From contig DFGZ01000277.1 of assembly GCA_002371295.1 (NCBI GenBank), forward strand, positions 1 through 16,491: DNA of 16,491 nt. The letters run 5' to 3'. This document shows positions 7,064-16,491 of the stretch, piece by piece; within the stretch, counting starts at the first letter, position 1, and the number at the start of each line of letters is the position of its first letter. The notes under the pieces were generated by a model. It was given only the letters and a program-made list of their open reading frames with translations. It did not search any database and was not told where the DNA came from. A program made the translations under genes and the position numbers. Source of the DNA: Oribacterium sp. UBA3737 (GTDB taxonomy: Bacteria; Bacillota_A; Clostridia; Lachnospirales; Lachnospiraceae).

Positions 7064-7162
7064 CTACTTTCCGGAAATATCTGACATAAATATCCGCTAA
7101 ATTTCATTTTTGATTATTTACACTTTCAGTATCATTTCAGCTTACGGCAGTATCATAAGCCC

Positions 7163-7345
7163 TGTCAGATAAAACAGATCTGACAAACGAAGTTTTTTCA
7201 TACTACTCCGCCGGAGGGTTACCCTACCCCTCCGGCAACCCTCAAAAAACACTAATTAAAAGAACCTCCGCACTATTCATTATCACTAAGTGCGGAGGTT
7301 CGCTTTTATGTCAGTCTCACACCTTTTCATTTTATCCGTGAGACT
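7163..7345. repeat. Cluster of four inverted repeats in a gene-free stretch
   Basis: The 7081-7388 gap holds no credible gene but has four perfect inverted repeats: TGTCAGAT/ATCTGACA (7163-7170, 7178-7185), GCCGGAGGG/CCCTCCGGC (7210-7218, 7228-7236), a 13-base pair (7262-7274, 7289-7301) and AGTCTCAC/GTGAGACT (7313-7320, 7338-7345). The third is treated separately as a terminator. The others have no adjacent T-run in the minus direction. On the plus strand, TTTTTT follows the first repeat seven bases later. A small structured RNA or a processed 3' end of the HD gene is possible. I recognise no known RNA family. Confidence 0.55.
7255..7301 (-). terminator. Terminator of the HD-domain gene
   Basis: A perfect 13-base stem (arms 7262-7274 and 7289-7301, beginning GAACCTCCGC on the plus strand) with a 14-base loop is followed on the minus strand by TTTTAATTAG. 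It lies about 90 bases after the HD gene stop and should separate it from the rib operon. The plus side also has a short TTTT, so it may work weakly in both directions. Confidence 0.75.
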
Positions 7346-7388
7346 ATGAGCCTTTAGCATGACGATAAACGCCATCCATTCTTGCTCT

Positions 7389-8009
7389 TTAAATTTCAGT
7401 ATCCAGTCTTTTTTCTATCTCTTTAAGGTCGAGATCTCCGAATAAAGAAGTACACAGCTCGTCATACTCCTTCCAGGCATCCGTATCCGAAAGCTCTGTA
7501 GAAAGTATGTCTCTTATGCTTTCATAGTACCAGCCCTGAAATTCCGGATCGGTCTGATTAAATCTCTGCCAGAAATTTTCCCTGTCATCTTCATGATCTC
7601 TTACAGATGCCCGAATATTGGAAAGCTTATCTCCCAGGCAGATGATCTTTGAATCCCTGCCGGCGTGTTTCAGCTGTTCTATAGTCTCCTTCTTCCTAAG
7701 GGCCCATGTATGCCTCTTCGACTGATCACGCCTCTTATCCTCAGTCTCTCCCTGAACCAGCTCAGCCACTCTGGAACCGAAACGTTCCTTTATTTCCTCA
7801 TAGCCATACTCCGTATCCTCTATAACATCATGAAGCAGTGCTGCTATTATCACATCCTCATCCTCAGTTATGGATGCTACTATCATGGAGCACTCAATAG
7901 GATGAATGATATAGGGAATATCCACGCCTTTACGCATTTGTTTCCTATGTGCAAATGCCGCGAAATTCATCGCTTCATTATATCTTTTTCCGGCAAAGAA
8001 CTTCACCAT
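7389..8009 (-). CDS. HD-domain phosphohydrolase, similar to the ppGpp hydrolase domain
   Basis: The 206-residue cytosolic protein matches the hydrolase half of RelA/SpoT-type enzymes as a stand-alone domain. The metal-site motifs are present: H36 in IIHPIE, the HD pair H60-D61 within LLHDVIEDT (58-66), and D127/N131 in GDKLSN, where SpoT proteins have ADRLHN. No synthetase, TGS or ACT domain follows. The simplest guess is a small alarmone hydrolase or related nucleotide pyrophosphohydrolase, but other substrates are possible for this family. The start at 8009 is preferred over an in-frame ATG 22 codons upstream, because AGGAGG lies seven bases before it and homology begins just after. The 180-base upstream gap shows only weak promoter candidates and a TAAGT/ACTTA palindrome at 8129-8141. 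Confidence 0.82.
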   Translation of the reverse strand: MVKFFAGKRYNEAMNFAAFAHRKQMRKGVDIPYIIHPIECSMIVASITEDEDVIIAALLHDVIEDTEYGYEEIKERFGSRVAELVQGETEDKRRDQSKRHTWALRKKETIEQLKHAGRDSKIICLGDKLSNIRASVRDHEDDRENFWQRFNQTDPEFQGWYYESIRDILSTELSDTDAWKEYDELCTSLFGDLDLKEIEKRLDTEI

Positions 8010-8190
8010 GGCCTCTCCTCCTGAAACAGAATCCAAAGGTTGTGAGTCCTCCCGACAAACGAGAAAACTAAACATATATCATAATCCCTGAAGGAAACTG
8101 TCTTTATTCCTGCATAACGGGTTCTATATAAGTCTAACTTAAACTTTTAATTTTGAAAAATAAAATAATAAAAATTCAGACCTGTTATTC

Positions 8191-9129
8191 CTACAATTTC
8201 TTTCCGTTTTCCATGGTATCCGGTTTTTCTGCTCCTGATTCTGCCGTATCTTCCGCCTGATCGGTTTCTTTTTCAACCTCTCCCAACCTGACACTTACGC
8301 TCATTCCTTCCGGCAGATTCAAATCCTCCTTCGGCAATGCTTTTACAATGTAGTATTCTGACTCTTCATTTTCAGCACTGATTCCTATGATTTTTCCGAA
8401 AAAACTGATATCCCTGATTGATAAGGTCAATGTCTTTCCCGGAAATATTTCAGAAAGAACCTCCTTCTCTACTTTGAAGGTTATGTACTTGATTGAGGTC
8501 TCCTCCAGCTCAAACACCGTATCTCCGCTTTTGACCTCCTGATCTTTCCTGATTTTTATATCCGCTATCCGGCCATCTGCAGGGGCCTTCACCTGTGCGT
8601 TTTCAAAGGCATTCTCATATTTTGTCCTTGCATCCTCAGACTCCCGTATGGCTTCTGTCAGTTCTTCGTTTGCCTGAGTCACCATATCGACAGTCTTCTG
8701 ATACAGCTCCGCACTCATCTCGCCGGAATCAAAAGAAGGTGTCAGTCTGTTCAATTCAGAAACCGCTGCGGAAGCTTTTACCCTTGCCTCAGTCACCCTC
8801 ATCATCGACTCGTCCCATACCGCTTTTATCTCATCAATCTCTTTTCTGTTATCTATCAGAACTATGGTATCACCCTTCATGACCTTTCTGCCTTTATTGG
8901 CATAGACCTGAAACACTTCCCCTGTGACCATGGAATCCACTGTAAATGTATCCGAAACCTCCACGCGCCCGGTAAAAGACATTTCTGAAATGGCTTGCTT
9001 CCTGCTAAGCTCCGAAGGAGTCGAAACAGCTGCCCGGTCCATCATCTCCAGCCTTACGTAGTGATATCCGTAAAAAGCAATCAGTCCAACAAGAATCACC
9101 AATATGAATATGAGCATTCTCTTCTTCAT
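8191..9129 (-). CDS. HlyD/MacA-like membrane-fusion (periplasmic adaptor) protein
   Basis: This 312-residue protein starts with a membrane anchor (about residues 5-22, after MKKR). It continues with a split biotinyl-lipoyl-like domain: the first half around 55-95 (SMVTGEVFQVYANKGRKV), the second after the APADGRI motif near 184-190. A long alpha-helical, coiled-coil-prone hairpin (about 98-180) lies between the halves. A beta-barrel region and an acidic, disordered tail (GAEKPDTMENGKKL) follow. Such adaptors link ABC (MacB-like) or similar exporters to their extracellular substrates. In Gram-positives they stay outside the membrane. No permease or ATPase lies next to it here, so the partner must be elsewhere or lost. 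The start has AAAGGA nine bases upstream. Confidence 0.87.
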   Translation of the reverse strand: MKKRMLIFILVILVGLIAFYGYHYVRLEMMDRAAVSTPSELSRKQAISEMSFTGRVEVSDTFTVDSMVTGEVFQVYANKGRKVMKGDTIVLIDNRKEIDEIKAVWDESMMRVTEARVKASAAVSELNRLTPSFDSGEMSAELYQKTVDMVTQANEELTEAIRESEDARTKYENAFENAQVKAPADGRIADIKIRKDQEVKSGDTVFELEETSIKYITFKVEKEVLSEIFPGKTLTLSIRDISFFGKIIGISAENEESEYYIVKALPKEDLNLPEGMSVSVRLGEVEKETDQAEDTAESGAEKPDTMENGKKL

Positions 9130-9186
9130 AGCTTAAGATCCTTTCCCCAATAATCTTAAAACACGATTCCTGCATTAAAATAAACC

Positions 9187-9237
9187 ATTTTTACCCCAAC
9201 ATCAGTGTCTTATATATAAATCGTAATGTTTACCCCA
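9187..9237 (-). promoter_or_regulatory. Two direct TGGGGTAAA boxes before the membrane-fusion gene
   Basis: On the minus strand, TGGGGTAAACAT (9226-9237) and TGGGGTAAAAAT (9187-9198) are direct repeats differing in one base and 39 bases apart. TATATA stretches (9211-9218) lie between them and could be a -10, in which case the upstream box covers the -35 position, where no TTGACA-like sequence exists. This arrangement suits binding by an activator such as a response regulator; the regulator is unknown. Confidence 0.45.
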
Positions 9238-9253
9238 CAATATAATATCAAAA

Positions 9254-9298
9254 TAAAAAAACTCTCCCTTACCGGATCGATCCGGCAAAAGAGAGTTT
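9254..9298 (-). terminator. Terminator of the lipoprotein gene
   Basis: The minus strand has outer arms AAACTCTC/GAGAGTTT (9291-9298, 9259-9266) enclosing the palindrome CCGGATCGATCCGG (9272-9285), followed by TTTT. It begins about 20 bases after the stop codon of the beta-helix-like lipoprotein. The membrane-fusion gene downstream therefore probably has its own promoter. Confidence 0.92.
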
Positions 9299-9317
9299 GA
9301 TATATTTATTATAATGC

Positions 9318-10880
9318 TTAGTTGCCTGAAGCATTTCCCGGCATCTCAGGTGGCTGCTGACCATTTCCTCCATCAGGTGGAGTCTGGCCGTCACCGGGCA
9401 TACCCATAGGAGCTCCGCCCTGACCATTTACCTGAGCATCACCTTCAGGCTTCTCAGGCGGCTGCTGACCGTCATTCTGGCCGGCAGGAGCCTGTCCGTC
9501 CATAGGCTTCTCAGAAGGTGCTTCTCCCTGCTGAGGGCCTCCCTGTCCGTCCTCCGGTCTCTGACCCTTGCTGTCATCTGATGCTTCACTCTTGTAAGCT
9601 TCTACCGCTGTCCCCTGTGACTCTGTGCCCTCTGAATAAGCCTCACCGTTCACGTAAAGTGTAAATCCGTTGAGATCGATGGCATCCGCATCACAGGTAA
9701 GGCTTGTGATGTATGAATCACCGGTAAGTGTCCATGTAGAATCATCTGAAATCTCCACATAAACAGCACCTGCAGCACCATCTGTGTTGACAGCACCTGA
9801 GTAAACTGTTCCGTCATTGAGATACATATTAAGAGTGGAAATGCTGTCAACTATGGTATTTCCTTCAAAATTCTGATTTGCTGCTGTGAATGTCACCTGT
9901 CCGCCATTAGCGCCTTCTTTTCCCCAGCCTGCTGCCTCTATACGAAGGAAGTCATCACTTGCGTATGTGAAGTCTACATCAGAGATGCTGATTTCCGCGG
10001 TTGTATTGTTGATATAGAACATACCGCCGTTCTTGTTGACCAGAGATCCTCCTGTCATCTTGAATGAGGCTGTTCCTTCATCCGCATCACCGGACATTGA
10101 CTGATACAGCATCACTGCCTGATATACCGATGATTTATCACTGTTCTTTGAGACATTGTTCGCGGTAAGGGTAACATTATCCAATGTCACTGAATTCTTT
10201 CCTTCCACAACGATACCCTGAGCGGAATTGGAAACCAGCTCCGCATCCTTTACGGTGATATCCGCTGTTGAATAAATTGCAGGAGATTCCTTGCCGTTTG
10301 CTTCATAGTAACCGCCGTTAACATTAACGATTCCGCCGCCTCTGTCCGAACGGATAGCTGCAGATGAACCACCCTGTGTTACGATATCAAGATTATCTGC
10401 ATTCATTGTACCGCCGCCTGTTGTCATGATACCGCCGGAATTGTTGGCACTTGTTCTGATCTTTGAATCCGAGATGTTCACCGTTGTACCCTCACCGTAG
10501 CTGAATACGGCATTGGCATGACCGCCGTCTGTTGTGATATCAGCATTCTTTATAGTCAGCGTTGCTCCGTTCTCTGCGAAAACCGCCGCATTTTCACCAT
10601 AGAAGTCAGCCTCCTCGCTGTCGGAATCTCCTGTCTTTTTTACTTCAATGTTTTCGTACTCTGCATTCTCACCGTCAGCATGGATCGCATGTCCGCCGTC
10701 TTCACTGTTCTCGTAGGTCTCTTTAACAACCTCTGTCTTTGATTCCATCGCCGGAGTCTCAGCTTCAATCTTTCCTTCTGTTGCTGCCACTGTAGTCTCC
10801 GGTGTTTTGTTTGATCCGCAGGCTGCCACATTCGCAGCAAGCATGGATGCCGCCATAACAAGAATTAATTTTCTCTTCAT
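9318..10880 (-). CDS. Beta-helix-like lipoprotein with Pro/Gly/Gln-rich tail
   Basis: The 520-residue protein has a lipoprotein signal peptide (MKRKLILVMAAS..., lipobox VAAC, lipidated C21), so it should be anchored on the outer face of the cell membrane. After an acidic, Thr/Glu-rich linker (22-60), residues about 62-400 consist of irregular repeats of about 20-25 residues rich in Gly, Asn, Ser and Thr. They contain short beta-strand patterns such as ATLTIKNADITT, TTVNISDSKI, NSVTLDNVTL and AEISISDVDF. This is typical of a right-handed parallel beta-helix. From about 430 to the end, the protein is low-complexity and rich in Pro, Gly, Gln and Glu with PPE/PPD motifs. No catalytic residues can be assigned. 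It may bind polysaccharide or cell wall. Its ribosome site is a weak GGAAAGAGAG run. Confidence 0.78.
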   Translation of the reverse strand: MKRKLILVMAASMLAANVAACGSNKTPETTVAATEGKIEAETPAMESKTEVVKETYENSEDGGHAIHADGENAEYENIEVKKTGDSDSEEADFYGENAAVFAENGATLTIKNADITTDGGHANAVFSYGEGTTVNISDSKIRTSANNSGGIMTTGGGTMNADNLDIVTQGGSSAAIRSDRGGGIVNVNGGYYEANGKESPAIYSTADITVKDAELVSNSAQGIVVEGKNSVTLDNVTLTANNVSKNSDKSSVYQAVMLYQSMSGDADEGTASFKMTGGSLVNKNGGMFYINNTTAEISISDVDFTYASDDFLRIEAAGWGKEGANGGQVTFTAANQNFEGNTIVDSISTLNMYLNDGTVYSGAVNTDGAAGAVYVEISDDSTWTLTGDSYITSLTCDADAIDLNGFTLYVNGEAYSEGTESQGTAVEAYKSEASDDSKGQRPEDGQGGPQQGEAPSEKPMDGQAPAGQNDGQQPPEKPEGDAQVNGQGGAPMGMPGDGQTPPDGGNGQQPPEMPGNASGN

Positions 10881-10906
10881 ATTCTTTATTCTCTCTTTCC
10901 GTAAGG

Positions 10907-10939
10907 TAAGCCCTGTTCCTTCATTTTTATACGGGCTTA
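10907..10939 (-). promoter_or_regulatory. Candidate lipoprotein promoter flanked by an inverted repeat
   Basis: The minus strand has TATAAA (10926-10931), a possible -10 about 45 bases before the gene. TAAGCCC (10907-10913) and GGGCTTA (10933-10939) form a perfect seven-base inverted repeat around it. No -35 at 16-18 bases is convincing. The repeat may be an operator; this is a weak call. Confidence 0.35.
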
Positions 10940-11086
10940 GTCATATGTCAGTTCTCCATAAATCTGTCTTTAAACCGGTGCTTTTCTAAACACTGTTTGT
11001 TTCTGACATGCGTCATAGTATCCCTCAAAGCTTAAATGAGTCTGAAAACAGTTTATAAAAACAGGAATCTGTTCTGTCATGGAATA

Positions 11087-11115
11087 TTGAATTAAAAGCG
11101 TAGTTAAACTACAAT
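11087..11115 (+). promoter_or_regulatory. Promoter of the small plus-strand gene
   Basis: TTGAAT (11087-11092), a 17-base spacer and TACAAT (11110-11115) fit a sigma-A promoter whose start would be near 11122, 26 bases before the ATG. The palindrome GTAGTTAAACTAC (11100-11112; six-base arms around one A) overlaps the spacer and the first bases of the -10, a position suited to a repressor. Confidence 0.65.
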
Positions 11116-11147
11116 AATTATAAGAATATTAGAAGGCAGGTGATGAT

Positions 11148-11576
11148 ATGGCTGGTAATATTAACAACATTTCAAAGAAGAAGTCTCTTGAATACCTAAA
11201 CGAGAAGCTGAATGACAAAAGCCTTAAAGAGATTATGGACTTCATGTATGAGATAGTATTTTACGGTAAAGATATCTCCATGGAAAACAACGACATTTAT
11301 TATTACTGCAGAGCCTACAATATCATTTCTTACGGCGTCGAGCACAATGTAACCAATGTTATGCATGACTATGTTGTAGAGCATGAATCGAGAATTGTTT
11401 ACCGTGCATATGCCAAGGTGATCTCCAGATTCCCTAAGGGTATACCCAACGATACTCCATTATTCTCCGAGTTGCTGGATATTCAGTTAAAGCAGGAAGT
11501 TGCTGAAGCTGAGGAAGCGGAAGAAAAGGCCAATTCTTCATTTCTGGGGAAGCTGAACAGACTTTTCAGGAAATAA
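11148..11576 (+). CDS. Small protein of unknown function (142 residues)
   Basis: I do not recognise this family. The protein is soluble with no signal peptide or membrane segment, and is probably mostly helical. Aromatic and polar residues cluster in the middle (DIYYYCRAYNIISYGVEHN, about 49-67). Near the end an acidic run (EVAEAEEAEEKA, about 116-127) leads to a basic amphipathic tail (FLGKLNRLFRK) that could touch the membrane or a partner. The start is supported by AGGTG five bases before the ATG and by the promoter at 11087-11115. It is the only plus-strand gene in the window, divergent from the lipoprotein gene and convergent with the beta-glucosidase gene. Its terminator is at 11611-11653. 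Confidence 0.8.
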   Translation: MAGNINNISKKKSLEYLNEKLNDKSLKEIMDFMYEIVFYGKDISMENNDIYYYCRAYNIISYGVEHNVTNVMHDYVVEHESRIVYRAYAKVISRFPKGIPNDTPLFSELLDIQLKQEVAEAEEAEEKANSSFLGKLNRLFRK

Positions 11577-11610
11577 TTCCTTTTCAATGATTTTAACTGT
11601 GCTTTTCATA

Positions 11611-11653
11611 AAAAGACATCCTTCCCTTGATCAAAAAGGAAAGGATGTCTTTT
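11611..11653. terminator. Bidirectional terminator between convergent genes
   Basis: A perfect 13-base stem (11611-11623 AAAAGACATCCTT, 11641-11653 its complement) has T-rich ends in both directions. It lies 34 bases after the plus-strand gene and 59 bases after the minus-strand beta-glucosidase stop, so it can serve both. Confidence 0.9.
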
Positions 11654-11712
11654 CTCATTAACTTTGCCGGCTTATCCCGAAAGAAGAAAGCTTAGATTCA
11701 TCATTACTTTAA

Positions 11713-15221
<3,509 letters not shown>

Positions 15222-15252
15222 TTTATTGTCCTCCTTTGGCAATATATACATT

Positions 15253-15365
15253 AAAAAAGCAAGGTCCGAAACATGTCGATAGCATAGTGCGGTCCATGCC
15301 GCCCCCCTGCAGATATTGCGCACAAAATCTGCACTAAAATACTATCGACACATCTCAGGCCTTGC
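15253..15365 (-). terminator. LicT-controlled terminator before the PTS gene
   Basis: GCAAGG (minus strand, 15360-15365) pairs with CCTTGC (15259-15264), followed by TTTTTT at 15253-15258. Inside, TGTCGATAG pairs with CTATCGACA (15342-15350, 15274-15282), and smaller stems TAGTGC/GCACTA and GCGG/CCGC lie further in. At about 110 bases it is far longer than the usual 30-40-base terminators behind RAT sites. Its first arm overlaps the RAT, so LicT binding should prevent it forming. Confidence 0.85.
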
Positions 15366-15384
15366 CCACTTAAGGTCACAACCC
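15358..15384 (-). promoter_or_regulatory. RAT antiterminator site of the PTS gene
   Basis: On the minus strand, GGGTTGTGAC and TGGGCAAGGCC (15358-15384) match the ribonucleic antiterminator consensus of the BglG/LicT family (GGATTGTTACTG...GCAGGCAAAACC). The 3' end overlaps the first arm of the terminator. It lies between licT and the PTS gene, as the second RAT in classical bgl operons. Confidence 0.85.
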
Positions 15385-15447
15385 TGTTTGATGATTAATT
15401 TTTATTTTCCAAAATGAATGTGTAATTCAGTCACTCTTCAGTATAAG

Positions 15448-16302
15448 TCATCCCTTCTTCCGAAGCTTTCTTGTAACTCTTTCTATATGGATTAGAAGGT
15501 AAAGCCTCTCTTCCCTGCTCACTTCATGATGGTACTTTATGAGGATATGATCAGCTATCCTCTCCTCGCATTGATAAACGTGAGGATACTTCTCCTTAAG
15601 TTCCATAAACAGTTCGTCGTTCTCATTGTCTCCGTAGCTTTGATCGAGCTGCATACGATTGACAAAGAACTTAAGGTGTGTAAGAAATCTCTGGTAGTTC
15701 CAGTCATTCTCGTCAAGTGTGATCTGAAATAGCTTCTGAAGTATGTCAATGATCTCGCCGATCATCATCGTAAGCATCTCCGGTGACGCCCCGGGAGACA
15801 TATTGTCGAGTTCGGCATTAACAAAATGATAAGCGATAAAGGCTGCCTCGTCCTCCTGCTCTTCCACTCCGAAATACTCCTTCAAAAGCTCGAGAGCATA
15901 TTTGCCTGTCTTAAACTCCTTGGGGTAAACTCTCTTCACATCCCAAAGCATGGGGTTGCTGAGAACCACTCCTTTTTTATATCTCTCCACCGATCCCGCC
16001 ATGTGATCGCACAGCGGAAGGATGATTCCCTGAGATACTTTAATGGCAAAATTTTCTCTGGCATATTCGATGATCTTCTCACCAAGCCTGAAGTAATCAT
16101 CCGGAATTTCCGAGAACAACTCCTGGAACTTGTTGCTTTCCACTGAGTTTGCCGGGATAAATGTTCTCTCAACTTTATCGCACTCCAGTACATCACCTGA
16201 TTTTACTCCAAAGCCGATACCTTTACCCTGACAGATCTTTTCAACTCCGTCATCACCCTGAACCAGAACCATATTGTTATTTAATGCTTTAATAACTTTC
16301 AT
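15448..16302 (-). CDS. licT: BglG/LicT-family transcription antiterminator
   Basis: The 284-residue protein has an N-terminal RNA-binding CAT domain (about 1-55: MKVIKALNNNMVLV, GKGIGF) and two PTS regulation domains. PRD1 has H100 (PLCDH) and H159 (AYHF); PRD2 has H209 and H272 (LLIHIERV). These correspond to the four PTS-phosphorylated histidines of B. subtilis LicT. In that family, PRD1 phosphorylation by EII inhibits it when no sugar is present, and HPr-dependent PRD2 phosphorylation activates it. The start at 16302 has GGAGG five bases upstream; the ATG four codons earlier has no ribosome site. It heads the operon and has its own RAT/terminator, so it should be autoregulated. Confidence 0.96.
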   Translation of the reverse strand: MKVIKALNNNMVLVQGDDGVEKICQGKGIGFGVKSGDVLECDKVERTFIPANSVESNKFQELFSEIPDDYFRLGEKIIEYARENFAIKVSQGIILPLCDHMAGSVERYKKGVVLSNPMLWDVKRVYPKEFKTGKYALELLKEYFGVEEQEDEAAFIAYHFVNAELDNMSPGASPEMLTMMIGEIIDILQKLFQITLDENDWNYQRFLTHLKFFVNRMQLDQSYGDNENDELFMELKEKYPHVYQCEERIADHILIKYHHEVSREERLYLLIHIERVTRKLRKKG

Positions 16303-16374
16303 TGTTTCCTCCATGGTCCCGTAAGGTACTTATAGATATCCCATAAATGTAATCGTACCCCGGCTTCCGGGCAC

Positions 16375-16463
16375 AAAAAAAAGGCTGACACGTAAATAAA
16401 ACGGTGTACTATAGATCAACTACTCTATGCATACTAAAACCATAATTATTTCCCGTGAGCCTT
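16375..16463 (-). terminator. LicT-controlled terminator before licT
   Basis: The minus strand has AAGGCT (16458-16463) pairing with AGCCTT (16381-16386), extended by CACG/CGTG, with an inner ATAGA/TCTAT hairpin, followed by TTTTTTTT (16375-16382). The first arm is part of the RAT site. At almost 90 bases it is also long for this class. Confidence 0.85.
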
Positions 16464-16486
16464 GCCTGCCTTACCAGTCACAAATC
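16458..16486 (-). promoter_or_regulatory. RAT antiterminator site upstream of licT
   Basis: The minus strand reads GATTTGTGACTG, a short middle and GCAGGCAAGGCT, matching the RAT consensus closely (TTGTGACTG...CAGGCAA). It overlaps the terminator arm as expected. The operon promoter must lie beyond the right edge of the window. Confidence 0.9.
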
Positions 16487-16491
16487 ACAAT

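Noticed and set aside
7163..7345. CRISPR-like or known small RNA (SRP, tmRNA, 6S)
   Set aside because: The repeats are inverted and all differ from one another, and none of the conserved cores of those RNAs is present.
8010..8075. 22-codon N-terminal extension of the HD protein
   Set aside because: The extension lies beyond an excellent AGGAGG and shows no homology, so the internal ATG was used.
15222..15323. 34-codon N-terminal extension of the PTS protein
   Set aside because: It is made of the terminator and leader sequence; the ATG at 15221 has the ribosome site.

Overview
The window looks like chromosomal DNA of an anaerobic Firmicute, most probably a Lachnospiraceae member of the Butyrivibrio/Roseburia type. 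This is an inference from moderate-GC coding DNA with AT-rich gaps, strong AGGAGG ribosome sites, an FMN-riboswitch-controlled ribDEBAH operon, a LicT-controlled beta-glucoside PTS operon, and a lipoprotein with a Pro/Gly/Gln-rich tail. Nearly everything reads on the minus strand. The one exception is a small gene at 11148-11576.

Layout from left to right. (1) 1-166: two minus-strand tRNA genes, a partial one cut by the window edge and tRNA-Gly(TCC), with a near-consensus promoter. (2) 194-2275: an ABC exporter gene that has lost its 5' half and is probably a pseudogene, lying directly behind the terminator of a FabG-like short-chain dehydrogenase gene. A small fossil of coding-like sequence sits at 2380-2499. 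(3) 2553-7063: the complete riboflavin operon, transcribed right to left as promoter, FMN riboswitch, terminator, ribD, ribE, ribBA, ribH. RibD and RibE both carry unusual hydrophilic insertions. (4) 7081-7388: a gene-free stretch with four perfect inverted repeats, one of them a good terminator. (5) 7389-10880: an HD-domain hydrolase resembling the ppGpp hydrolase domain, an orphan HlyD/MacA-like membrane-fusion protein, and a beta-helix-like lipoprotein. (6) 11148-11576: a small plus-strand gene of unknown function, converging on a bidirectional terminator. (7) 11713-16491: a beta-glucoside utilisation operon transcribed right to left as RAT/terminator, licT, RAT/terminator, PTS EIIBCA, 6-phospho-beta-glucosidase.

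How the parts work together. In the riboflavin operon, RibBA and RibD start the pathway from GTP and ribulose-5-phosphate, RibH makes lumazine and RibE makes riboflavin. FMN is expected to close the operon through the riboswitch. In the bgl operon, PTS activity phosphorylates or releases LicT. LicT binds the two RNA antiterminator sites and opens both its own gene and the transporter/hydrolase pair.

I found no defence system, CRISPR array, transposase or prophage. The window is mostly conserved metabolism. The parts worth a second look are the RibD/RibE insertions, the oversized LicT-controlled terminators, the structured gene-free region 7081-7388, the paired boxes at two promoters, and the lipoprotein/membrane-fusion pair.
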